The notes under the pieces are model-generated. The model was not told where the DNA came from. It was given only the letters and a program-made list of their open reading frames with translations, and made no database searches. A program made the position numbers and the translations under genes. Below, piece after piece: positions 8,939 through 18,730 of a stretch of 21,633 nt of DNA. The DNA lies in contig MSJH02000339.1 of the NCBI GenBank assembly GCA_001931875.2, positions 1-21,633 of the forward strand. Reading direction: 5' to 3'. The stretch is from Byssochlamys sp. IMV 00236 (Eukaryota > Ascomycota > Eurotiomycetes > Eurotiales > Thermoascaceae). How positions within the stretch are numbered: the first letter of the stretch is position 1; each line of letters starts with the position of its first letter.

Positions 8939-10694
8939 CTACAAAGTATTCCTTGAGTATGCCTGCTTAAGGCTGGTATGGCTGGTACGGCTGGTACGGC
9001 TGCTATATCTGATAAACATTCCCGCGGATCTACCCTCTTCATAGCATGATGCCCAATTGAACCTTCCACCTGATTGGGCTCTCTCGTTAGTTACAAATAT
9101 TAGATCACCACTTGGTTTCTCGGGAGTTGTAGTTCTGATTGGCGTAACACTGAGAGATTTTGTACAAAGATGCTGGCGTTTGTATTGTCGAGCGAAATTA
9201 ATTCCATCTTCCGCGTACTGACAAAGTCTTTTTCTGGACTTCTTTGAGCAATCTTTTTCGTGCTTGAGAATTTTTGCGAATCGGCTGGTCATAGCATTAC
9301 AGAATGACTTGGTACGTCAAGTCAAATTGGTACTCGCATCTTTGACAAAGGAGAAAATGTTCAGAGCTGTTGTCGTATTTGACCACATCTAATACTAATC
9401 TTTACGTGTGAGATTACATTTGACTTAACTACATGTACCTTAATTAGTACTTCGACCTCTTTTAATATAGCCTAATTTCTTTTTGCTATGAGCTCACTTC
9501 TAATAAAAGGATAAAACAGAGGCTCATCACTTCTTTGCTTTTATTCTATAAATTACGCAAGTACTAACACAACTATAAAACTACAATCAATACCACCGCT
9601 ACCTTATAGATGTCTTGGATAGTCGGATCGTCATACTCATCAAGCATCAGTATGCTCTTCTCTTGGAGAATAAGAATATATGCCAATGCAATAATCGGAT
9701 CAATCGGTGAGCTATTAATGTGTTTGGCAATGGAGCCCTCAGTGTATACTTAAATTTGCTTCGCCCATGACTGGTAAGGATGCGTGTAAAATGAATTGCT
9801 GTCCGATTTATCAAATGCAAAATCACGAACTCCTTGCTCGAGAAACCATCAATACTGATCACTACTAACACAGACAATGCCTTGACATCATCAAAGACGT
9901 TCCAGCAGTACTGAATGGCCCGAACGACAAATGCATGATTCACCTTGTTCTATATTTCAACGATCACAGGAGCAAGGTCGCATGCAAATTTCTTGAGGGG
10001 TAAATATATCATATCAGCTCGTCGACTAGCATGTTGTTCATTAGTACCGATATAATACGCGTCTCCTGTGATTCCATTGCTAATAGCTGCTGTGATGATA
10101 ATGTTTTTAATACTTTGATCTCGCAATAAATTCGGGAAAACGCTACATGCACCAGAAATTAGACTAATTCTACGGGCACTACCTCTACCAATTACCTATG
10201 GTGTAGTCCAGCAAAGCTTTTCATTATGTAGCGTCAAGCTACACGCGAAGTTATAAATGACCAACTTGGTTTATCTCTTTTCTTCTTGAAAAGAAATAGA
10301 AAGAAAGGTTATTTATTCTAATTTTATGCTGTCAGTTGCTCAAAAAAGATCACTTTTGATAGTCTCGTATTACATTATTTAGCCCATTTTCTGATGCATG
10401 GAGTGTTGGTGATAAATTCTTGCTGCATAAACCAGAGCCAGGTTGAAGAGATAGTTTCATTGACAGGATATCAAAGTCCTCCTCGGTTAAATTTATAGTC
10501 GTGTCCACGATATGTTGCTGATTGTCGTTACAGGAAGATAAAGGGTTATCATATTCGTCCACTTGCCCGTAGGCAGCAGAATCCTTCTTCATTTTACTGC
10601 AACTACTGTTGCGAAGCAATATAAAATACAAAGAACAGGAGAAAGACAGAAGAAAGCCAAAAAAAAAAAAAAAAAATACGGGTTTGCGGCACAA
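8939..10694 (-). pseudogene. Decayed PD-(D/E)XK-like nuclease-family gene
   Basis: Several minus-strand pieces appear to be one broken gene. Segment 1 (10694-10350): an open frame whose likely ATG is near 10594, with LTEEDFDILSMKLSLQPGS, ending in TGA. Segment 2 (about 10195-9820): GRGSARRISLISGACSVFP, ITGDAYYIGTNEQ, RRADMIYLPL with an Asp at 10013-10015, then VIVEI followed by TAG (9950-9952), then VNHAFVVRAIQYC and VLVVISIDGFSSK. Segment 3, after a frameshift near 9800-9825: WAKQ, a stop, then SIAKHINSSPIDPIIALAYSY. Segment 4, after a second shift near 9660-9680: LDEYDDPTIQDIYKVA. Segment 5 (9292-8939, 117 codons): GRFNWASCYEEGRSAGMF and a short tandem repeat near the end. Asp followed by a (V/I)E-I-(stop) site is the pattern expected of PD-(D/E)XK nucleases whose motif is D...E-x-Q. 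From memory, similar repeated proteins occur in Mucorales; this was not checked. The middle of the protein seems deleted. Linking segments 1 and 5 to 2-4 is less sure than linking 2-4 together. Confidence 0.55.
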
Positions 10695-10697
10695 ACC
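10681..10697. repeat. Small perfect hairpin (6-bp stem)
   Basis: GGTTTG-CGGCA-CAAACC forms a 6-bp stem with a 5-base loop, next to an 18-A run and at the 5' edge of the decayed gene. It could be part of the element's end structure or chance. Confidence 0.35.
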
Positions 10698-10766
10698 ACG
10701 TTTTACTTCAAGCGAGCGCCATCATTCCATCCATGTGAAGCGACACCCAAGCTGCTCAAGCTATTC

Positions 10767-10878
10767 ATCCACTTGAAAGACTAAATCAAATCATGAGAAA
10801 CGAAACGAAATACGGTCTTTGGTAAAAAACACGTTTTCTTTCATTGGTTTAAGTGATATGACGCACGAGTTCTCTTTT
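10767..10878 (+). repeat. Direct repeat, right copy (112 bp)
   Basis: The second copy of the repeat at 8694-8804, in the same orientation. It ends 93 bp before the GDI1 start codon, so it lies within that gene's probable promoter, and also just upstream of the decayed minus-strand gene. Confidence 0.9.
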
Positions 10879-10971
10879 GTAACGGAGTTTCATCTTACGC
10901 CCACATATATACGCATTTATATACACACACTATTATTCTTTTTACATCTACATAATTAACAATAAACAAAA

Positions 10972-12513
10972 ATGGTGAATAACTATTATTAAATGTCTAT
11001 CTTCGCTTTTCAATCTAACCTATTTTTATTAAGGATGTTGAATACGATGTTATTGTCTTGGGCACTGGTTTAACCGAGTGCATCCTATCTGGTCTTTTAT
11101 CTGTTGATGGAAAGAAGGTACTTCATATGGACCGTAATGACTATTATGGTGCTGAATCAGCATCATTGAACTTGACTCAAGTAAGATGATACATAATTAA
11201 GCATTTTACAAAATGTTGACTATTTATAAGTTTTACAGCAAATTTAGACCTGGAGAGAGTGTACCAGACCATCTCGGTCGTGATCGTGATTGGAACATTG
11301 ACTTGATTCCTAAATTTATGATGGCTAATGGTGAAATCGTTCGTTTCTTGACTCATACAGATGTTACTCGCTACTTGGAATTCAAGCAAATCGCGGGTTC
11401 TTATGTTTACAGTGGCAAGAAGGTTAGCAAAGTTCCTGCTAACGCCAGTGAAGCTCTTTCTTCTCCTCTTATGGGCATTCTTGAAAAGCGTCGTATGAGA
11501 AACTTTATGCTCTGGGTTGAGGCTTACAAGGATGAAGATCCCAAGACTCACCAAAACATCGATATCAACACAATGACCATGACTGACGTGTATAACAAGT
11601 TTGGCTTGGCAAAGGGTACTCAAGAATTCATTGGTCATGCTATGGCTCTTCATCTTGACGACACTTACCTCACGAACCCTGCTCGTGATACAGTTGAAAA
11701 GGTTAGACTGTATGCTGCTTCTGTGCTTCGATATGGCAAGAGTCCTTACATTTACCCCTTGTATGGTCTTGGTGATCTGCCTCAAGCATTTGCAAGGTAA
11801 ATATATATACATAGTTTTTATTATATGGAGATATTCATCAGTATGACATAGACTCTCAGCTGTCTATGGTGGTACATATATGCTGGACAAGGATGTTAAA
11901 GAATTGGTTTATAACGAAAACGGACAAGTTATTGGTGTAAAGGCTGGCGATGAAGTTGTTCATGCTAAAATGGTCATTTGTGATCCTTCCTATGCACCTT
12001 CTAAAGTCAGAAAGATTGGATCTGTTGTTAGAGCCATCTGTCTTTTGACTCATCCTATTCCAAATACCAATGATAGTGATTCTTGCCAGATTGTTGTTCC
12101 TCAAAACCAAATTGGACGTAAACACGATATTTATGTTGCTTGTGTCAGTGATGCTCATATGGTCTGTCCAAAGGGTTACTACTTGGCTATTGTATCCACC
12201 ATTGTGGAAACAAACAATCCTGCTGAAGAAATCAGCGAAGGCTTAAAGTTATTAGGACCTATTCAAGACAAGTAAGTGTTGAATGCTTAAATGATAATAT
12301 GAAACTAAGAAATATTATAGGTTTGTTCATGTATCTCCTTTGGAAGAACCCATTGAAGATGGTACCAAGGACAACGTCTATATCTCGCGCTCTTATGATG
12401 CCACTTCACACTTTGAGACAGTCTGTGATGATGTTCATGATATCTGGCGTCGTATCACTGGTGGTCCTTTAGTCTTGAAGAAGAGAGAAGCTGATGATGT
12501 TAATGCTGCTTAA
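10972..12513 (+). CDS. GDI1: Rab GDP-dissociation inhibitor (GDI)
   Basis: Five exons (10972-10974, 11034-11180, 11231-11796, 11852-12271, 12321-12513) give 442 residues, the usual GDI length. The first exon is just the ATG; splicing yields [17 protein letters not shown]. Seen: the [14 protein letters not shown] dinucleotide-fold start, MDRNDYYG, the Rab-binding-platform region [48 protein letters not shown], and [12 protein letters not shown] near the C-terminus. These are all hallmarks of the GDI/REP family, and the short length without inserts favours GDI over Rab escort protein. It extracts GDP-bound prenylated Rab GTPases from membranes, keeps them soluble in the cytosol and returns them for new rounds of vesicle traffic; it is generally essential. 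A TATA-like AT-rich stretch (10900-10925) and an ACAAAAATGG start context precede it. One direct repeat of the candidate element sits in its promoter. Confidence 0.96.
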
Positions 12514-12610
12514 ATAAACGTGACTTTTATCTTGAAAAATGTTTACCACTTTTTTTGGTTCTTTTACTTTTTTTTTTCTCCCTCTTTTTTTAAAGCGTAA
12601 TAAAAAGAAC

Positions 12611-15446
12611 ATGGTAGCTTTAAACGATAACTGGCTTGATCATCTTGTGAAGCATCCCATCTTCCAATTGGAAGAAAAAGATACACAACGCGTAGAATAC
12701 AACAAAATGAAGCACAGCACTACAAACAATGATGTCACCGACTTCATTCTTCAACACCACACTCGTGTGATGACTATGCGCGATAATGATTTGTTTGTTG
12801 CTGTTGGTTCACATATCAGAGTACTCAATTTGGTGGAATTCAAAGATGCCTGGATCGCAGCAACAAAAAAAGCAATTGAAAGTAATGCTGAATTATCAAG
12901 CAACTGGTTCAGCTCTGTTCCTTTCAAGGTAAAAATAAACAAAAAGACAAAAATAAACAAGTGAATTCATATTTTGATAGTTATTGGACACGCCAGAGAT
13001 CAACTTTACGATTGTCTCTTTAGCTTCTAATACAAATGGTCGTCTTTTATCAGTCACAGGCGAATCTTCTTTGGTCATTGTTTGTTTACCGCGCCACAGT
13101 TTCAATGCTATCAGCTTAACCAAGCAAAAGGTGGATTGTCGTACTTTGACGGTTGGAAGAAAGTATTACAAGAAGAATCAAGCAGAGATTCTTAAAGTCG
13201 AGTGGCACCCTCTAAGTGAGACACATACTCACATTGTTGCACTCAGTTCTGATAACACCTTGAGGTAAATCATCAAGTAGGTTTGTTTATTTGCATCTAA
13301 TAGATGGCTTTTTTTATATAGAATGTTTGATGCCAGTGCTGATATTGATGAGCCTGAGCAAACTTTTGATTTATCACCTGTCGAAAAGAGTCCATCGAGA
13401 TCAGTCACTCCTGGTAGAGGATTTACCTTTGAAGATGATGATGTGAATGGATATGAAGATGCTGTTACTTTTTCATTGGGTGGCAAAAGTCACGAACAGA
13501 GCGGCTGGGGACCCTTTTCGATCTTTTATGCTCTGCGTAGCGGCCATATGTATGCCCTTTGTCCTGTGATTCCGTTTAGAAGGTAAAGATGACACAACGT
13601 ATATAACTTTAGAATGAAAATATAACATATTTCTTTGACACTAGTATCATTCACAAGAAACATTTGGATAATCTGACAAGCTTGACTGAAGCTAAATATC
13701 AAAAGACTAAATCGGACGACTCAAAAGATCACCAACTGATGTCACTTCTTTTCAAGCTTCAAAGACAATGGCTACAACATCTTTCTGATTCATCCAAAGT
13801 TGGCCGTAAGACAAACTTGCTGAATAGCGATATGATCAGTGTTGTCAGTAATGACATGTCTATCAAGTTTGACGTTAAGCGTCAAGGCCCATTCTTAGTG
13901 AATCAAGAGAATGCCGTTTCCACTAGTGCTCAGGTGACAGATATTCTTTATATTTATGATAAGCCAGTCTCTATCCTCGCTTTGGCCTTATCAAATAGTC
14001 AAGTCAAGAACCACGTTTTGCTTAGTGAGATTGATCCTCAATGGCAAATTCCTACAACAAATACCAAAGAAGATTGGCACAAGGAATTGGGAACTTTATT
14101 GGCTGACCGTGATTTCTTACCCAAAGCCATGCTCTATGAATCATTTGATCTCAAAACCGAGAGCCTACCTCCTACTGACTCCTTACGACTTCTCAGTGAC
14201 CCAATTTATCCAGATACATATTACATTTATCACACTGGAGGTGTAACTGCCATTGGAATGAGTAAATGGTTAGAAGCATACAAGAATATGCTTAAAAAGA
14301 TAGAGGATGAACAAGACTACGCTCTGACTGCTCTCAAGCGTCTACTGAGCGAAAAGACACAATCAGACGTCCGATATTTGATCAACACTGCGCCCTTTTC
14401 AAATGCGTTTACGTCTATTGTTGGATTATTTGTTATTGTCGATCTCTACCTTTCATACACCCTCGTTGCAGTAACTGACGAGTACAAGCTAGTTTACAGA
14501 GACCTGAATATGCGCAGCGATCCTGAACAAGACAATGCCTATCAGGCCGCCACTAAAAATCAGCTTAAACATATTGCCAGTACGGACAACAGTCCTGCCT
14601 ATGAACCTCTACTGCCCTTGCCTATCTTTGAAAAGCCAAAACAGCTTGACAACCTGCCTACACAATCCAAGATTGCTATTCCCAAAAATTTAGCTGATTC
14701 TAAGGAAATCGTGATCAATGAAGAGACACTTCGATTCTTTAGTAAATCCGCAGAACAAATACGTCGCGAAACACGCGATATTCGCAAAGCAGCTGCAAAG
14801 ATAGAAGAAAGGTAACGGATAAAACAGAGCAAGATATAAAAAAACTAATGAGCTTGATACAGAATAACATTACAGCAAAAGGAATTTGAGAAACAAGTGG
14901 AAACTGTAAGAGAATTAAATAGTCGACTTGAGAAATATTGTTCTCCTCAGTCAAAGAAGGCTCAAAAGCAAGCAATAGAAGAGATATCTCAACGTCACCA
15001 AAGACTAAGATTACGCATGGATGAACAACTACGACAGATAATTAATCATTGCCAACCTGGTTTATCAAATGAAGAAAACAAATGGATCGAAAAATTACAG
15101 GAACTTTCTGGCAAGATATCAGGAGCCTCTGGATACGCGTCTCGTATTGAACTGGTAAAGAAAAACAAGAGAAAATAGAATAAGGACTTATTTTTTTTTT
15201 TTAGCTGAAGAAACAATTGGATCAATTAAAAACACAAACAAAGAAGGAACAAAAGTTTAATCCTACAAACATGTCTAATGATCAACTCAAGAATCTTTTG
15301 GATGTACTCAGAGAACAGTAAGTAGTATCTATTGTGAAGTGATATACGTCATTAATATATTGTTATGTAGATCCAAGTCTATTGATGAGGCTAAAAACAG
15401 AGTTGAAAATATGGAAAGTAAAATCATGACAACTGCTTCTTCATAA
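12611..15446 (+). CDS. NUP82: Nucleoporin Nup82/Nup88
   Basis: Seven exons (12611-12928, 12981-13264, 13322-13582, 13645-14811, 14863-15154, 15205-15317, 15371-15446) give 836 residues, somewhat longer than yeast Nup82 or human Nup88. Seen: an N-terminal WD/beta-propeller-like part (roughly residues 1-500) with DNDLFVAVGSHIRVLNL, LKVEWHPLSETHTHIVALSSDNTLRMFD and GPFSIFYALRSGHMYALCP; a linker containing FVIVDLYLSYTLVAVT; and a Lys/Glu-rich coiled-coil C-terminus (about residue 630 to the end). It is a structural subunit on the cytoplasmic face of the nuclear pore, where the Nup82 complex anchors mRNA-export factors. The ATG at 12611 gives a family-like start (MVALNDNWLDHL). An in-frame ATG at 12539 would add a T-tract-encoded Phe-rich stretch and is unlikely. 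At exon 4-5 the acceptor at 14861-14862 must be used, because the nearby CAG at 14873-14875 breaks the frame. Only 97 bp separate it from GDI1. Confidence 0.9.
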
Positions 15447-15581
15447 GTCATTTATTTTTTATAAAAAAAGCAGTGGAATAAAGAATGCATTTAATGTAAC
15501 ATTTTTTTTTAAAAAAAAAAAAAGAGAAAAGAGGGGGGGGGTATAAGTCTAAATAGATGCTCTATGTACAGTGAAAAGGGA
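15447..15581. terminator. Shared convergent 3' region
   Basis: The 135 bp between the stop codons of the nucleoporin gene (+) and the permease (-) must hold both transcript ends. It contains T9-A13 (15502-15523) and G9 (15533-15541) tracts. The two 3' UTRs probably overlap. Confidence 0.45.
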
Positions 15582-17377
15582 TTATTTTGGGATCGCACTT
15601 GATGTCGCCTTCCTTTTCTTGATATCAAGTGTGTCATCTTTACTAATACGGACAATAGAATCATCCATGTTATCTTCAAACACGGTCGGATCTGGCTGTA
15701 AGCTTCTGCCTGGTCCATGGAACCAATATCTTGCACGGAAATGGTAGTAACTAAGTGAGCATACCATAACAAAGACAAAAATAACCGAAGCATAATTCAT
15801 GTTTGCTACAAGGCTCCGTTATTATCAGACATTATTATTAGCTCTATTGTGTCCATATTACCTGCAGTGACTGGATACTCTGTTGGACAGACAAACAAGG
15901 CGGATGTAAAAAGAATCCAAAAGCAGCTCAAGAAATTGATGATGTCCGAAAACGGGCCCAGGTGAAATGGTCCCCTCTTAAAGCTTTTACGAGCCACGGT
16001 GAGTCGAAGGAAGATGGGGATAAAGTAAGCAAGAGACGAAGCGATCGTGTTGATCGAGACGATGGCATTAAAGGCTGTTGTGTTGACAATATAGAGCACA
16101 CCAATGATACAAGCAAAGAGAATGTTTGCCCAGACAGCATAGATGGGTGTCTGCGTCGTCTTATGAATCACGCTCAACCAACGACTCCAGGGTGTGGCAC
16201 CGTCACGTGCGAAGGCGTAGACCATTCTCGAGCTGCCTAGAGTGAGCGCAGAGCCAGAAAAGAACATGGCGCCCATGATAATCACGGTGAACACGACGGT
16301 CCAACTGTAGCCAACGCCATCCAAAAAGACTTGAGTCATTTGTGGGCTCAGTTCAGTGTTCACAATCTGTCGCTCAAAGTCTTGGACGCAGAAATTGACA
16401 GAGAGCATAAAGACGAAGCCGGTGATGGCGGCTGTCCCTATCGCGTACAAGATACCTCGAGGTGCAGATCGAGCAGCGTCGCGTGTCTCTTCTGACATGT
16501 GTGCAGCACTGTCAAATCCAGAGAGCGTGTACTGGGATTGTAAGAGACCGATCAAAAAGGCAAAAGAGTTTGAGGAGAATCCAGTGTCGTTTTCAAAATA
16601 GGTAAATACCCATTTGGCGCTTGGCTTGTTGGGTGTCAGGGCCAGCGCGACGATGATGATCAAGAGGGTGCCAGCAAGGTGCCAATAAAGTGAAGCTTGA
16701 TTGAAGAATCCATTGTACTTGACGTGCATTGAGTTGATGATGCCGTGAATCACTGCGATCACAAGAAAGATGCCGTACTGCCAGTAGATACCAGCATTGT
16801 ATTCTGGGTTGCTGATGCCAATGATGGACGACATAAATTGAGCAAGACCCAAATCGGCTGACGTGATGGCTACTGTCAGGCCGAGCCAGTTGCACCAACC
16901 GGTTATCCAACACATCACGGGAACCCACTCGGGAGGAGCTAGGCGGGAGACCCAAATGTAAAGGCCGCCAGTGATAGGATAAGCAGAGCAAATTTCTGCG
17001 AGCGAGAGACCTACGCCAAAGGTAAAGGCGGATACTAAGATCCAGCCCCAGATGATAGCAATGGACCCACCAGACATCATGGCATCACCCCACATCTAAT
17101 AAAACAGTATTAGAGAAACAGATAAAATACAACACACAAGCGTACGTTACAGGTGTAAGACCAGAAAGGATAGAACAGCATCCAAAGGCAATTGAGAAAT
17201 TGGATATAGTCGACATCGTCTTGTTCATTTCCTTTTTATAAATGTTGTTATTGTCATGTAAACAAACAAGACTGACAGGATATGTACCTGCTTGTAGCCA
17301 AAAGAGGCAAGTATTTCGTCTTCTGTTGCATACTGAGGTGCATTGATCGTTTCATCATAATCATTATTACTAACCAT
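15582..17377 (-). CDS. APC-superfamily amino-acid/GABA-type permease
   Basis: Four exons on the minus strand (17288-17377, 17151-17231, 15862-17095, 15582-15805) with 55-56-nt introns give 542 residues, normal for fungal amino acid/choline transporters (Uga4/Hnm1-like). Seen: a short acidic N-terminus ending ASFGYKQEM, then STISNFSIAFGCCSILSGL (TM1), ICSAYPITGGLYIWVSRLAP (about residues 94-111), SAHMSEETRDAARSAPRGI (about 254-272, the conserved loop between TM6 and TM7), and a last exon with PVTAANMNYAS, a final membrane helix and ARYWFHGP before a charged tail. About 12 membrane helices are expected. It is a plasma-membrane or vacuolar carrier for amino acids, GABA, choline or polyamines; the sequence does not fix the substrate. 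The ATG at 17375-17377 is the first in the frame, preceded by TTA on the coding strand. The body of exon 3 is more GC-rich than its neighbours. Confidence 0.92.
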
Positions 17378-17815
17378 TAAATGTGATCTTCTTCTATTCT
17401 TTATTTTTTATGGGCTCTGTTTTCTATTGACAAAAGAAAAAAAAAAAAAAAGGGTTTTTTCCTTTGCAGAAAATTTTTTTGCTTGGATCCAAATGCTGAT
17501 TCAGAATTATTTTGAATAAGCGAAGTAGCCAAAAAAAAAAGAGCCTTTGAATTCTAGACGTCTGTTTTTTGTCACAAGTTCAAAGGTCGGTTAAAGAAAA
17601 GGGCTATTATTCATAAAGTGAAATATAGAAAGTTTTTTTTTGTTTTAGAATGATGAAATAAAGTTTAAGACAGATTTTGTTTGTGTTTTGTCTGAAATGA
17701 TGTAAAATCCGATGCTATTTTTCTTTATAGAAAATAAAGCAAAACATATAAAAAAGCGTTGATGTAACATGTTTAAATGCTCAATGCTTGTACATTATCT
17801 CTTCTTTTTTTTAAA

Positions 17816-18445
17816 TCAAATGCTATCAATTGAATAAGTATCAGCTTCTTCCATTGTATGCATTTTGCCTTGGTCTGATTCATCTTGAGGTGCATAATCT
17901 AGTGTATGTGCCATTAGTTCATTCTATGAAAGGTTGAGAGCTTATCAGAAATCGAGAGATATCAAAAGGGAGAAGATAAGATAGCTATAAAAGAATTATG
18001 TCTTTAAATAGAATACAATAGTGAGCCAAACATGCTTTCTCTAGTGGGCCTCTTGTCAATAAAGTAATCAAAGTTTTCCCAAGCCTAAAAGCATTCTGAT
18101 ACCCATTTGAATATCACAAAAAAGAGATTGATGAATTAATCATAAAATAAATAGTTGATATACTTTAAATAGCCCGTTGACTACATAATATCAAGACGGA
18201 CGACACTACAACGCGGCTCTTTAAAGAAAGCAGTTGAGCATATTTAATTACAATTGTGTTGCACAAATCTTGCATAAACAAATAGTCTATCCTTTAAAGC
18301 CCCTCTTCAAACAAGATCAAGTGCACATAAATAAACTATGAATGACTCTCAGTTCTATATGACGTGACTATTTATGCTATGGATCATATGCATAGCGTAC
18401 CTTGATAAGGAGGAATAAGAGAACTAGGCCATTTATACCAAACAT
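17816..18445 (-). pseudogene. Possible membrane-protein gene remnant, unidentified
   Basis: Three minus-strand pieces are bordered by splice-like signals. (a) 18445-18401: ATG, then MFGINGLVLLFLLIK, a membrane-helix-like stretch ending at an AAG|GTACGC donor. (b) 18084-18004: after a TTTTAG acceptor, a frame beginning AWENFDYFIDKRPTRES. (c) 17923-17816: after a TTTCATAG acceptor, NELMAHTLDYAP, then an acidic tail, ending in TGA. Pieces a and b join in phase, but no GT donor links b to c without a stop, and the a-b intron would be about 316 nt, far longer than others here. No family is recognised. It may be a decayed gene, a gene with unusual introns, or coincidence. Confidence 0.25.
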
Positions 18446-18533
18446 GACATCATGTTCAGTGAATTACGTATTCTAATTCCGCCTCACAATCACAACAGCA
18501 GTGATATCAACGAAAGACCTACCACTGCTGTGG

Positions 18534-18540
18534 TATAAAA
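18534..18540 (+). promoter_or_regulatory. TATA box (TATAAAA) of the carrier gene
   Basis: TATAAAA lies 191 bp before the carrier ATG and is followed by CT-rich sequence (18680-18725), as in other leaders of this window. A start site about 30-60 bp downstream would give a leader of about 130-170 nt. Confidence 0.45.
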
Positions 18541-18730
18541 GGATGTTTCATTGCTTGTTATTTTGTTCTTCTTTTCTGTTTCTCGTATTATTTAAAAAGT
18601 ATATCGGTAATTTTGCCGTGGGTGAAATAAGGATCAGTCGTGGGAAACTTGTATTTGACGTATCTGCGCCCCTATTTTCTATTTGTTTTCTTTTCTTTCT
18701 CTTTCTCTCTTTTTTATCTATTTTTTAATC

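Larger units (their letters stand above)
8694..10878 (-). mobile_element. Candidate direct-repeat-bounded element (decayed)
   Basis: Two near-identical direct repeats (8694-8804 and 10767-10878) enclose about 1.96 kb. The only coding relic between them is one minus-strand, nuclease-like gene (8939-10694) that fits neatly inside, with the right repeat where its promoter would be and the left repeat past its 3' end. This resembles a short LTR-like or otherwise repeat-bounded transposition unit. Against a classic LTR element, the repeats do not start TG and end CA, no reverse transcriptase, integrase, primer-binding site or polypurine tract was found, and no target-site duplication was recognised. 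A tandem or ectopic duplication of the region upstream of GDI1 around an inserted gene is the main alternative. Confidence 0.35.
17378..18730. other. 1.35-kb spacer with promoters and a possible gene remnant
   Basis: This is a divergent region between the permease (-) and the mitochondrial carrier (+), so both promoters are here. The right part has a good TATA box at 18534-18540 and a CT-rich leader up to the ATG at 18731. Between about 17816 and 18445 several minus-strand pieces look coding (listed separately). The rest is AT-rich with short A and T runs. Confidence 0.5.

Noticed and set aside
8939..9292. 117-codon minus-strand frame as an independent intact gene
   Set aside because: It has an ATG and stop, but it lies inside the repeat-bounded unit, in line with the broken gene and in the same orientation. 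A separate function is not supported.
8694..10878. Classic LTR retrotransposon
   Set aside because: No reverse transcriptase, RNase H or integrase, no TG...CA repeat ends and no primer-binding site were found, so only the repeat-bounded layout is claimed.
11177..11812. 211-codon minus-strand open frame opposite GDI1 exon 3
   Set aside because: It is the antisense shadow of a highly conserved exon, and its translation has no family features.
12539..12610. N-terminal extension of the nucleoporin from an in-frame ATG at 12539
   Set aside because: It would be encoded by T tracts of the leader (Phe-rich) and is absent from the family; the ATG at 12611 gives a normal start.
15928..16991. Several open frames on both strands across the APC permease
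   Set aside because: They are shadows of the permease's large exon in other frames.
18543..18730. 61-codon upstream ORF ending two bases before the carrier ATG
   Set aside because: Its ATG is only a few bases after the TATA box, so it is probably upstream of the transcript start. Its composition is low-complexity Phe/Leu/Ser from CT-rich DNA.
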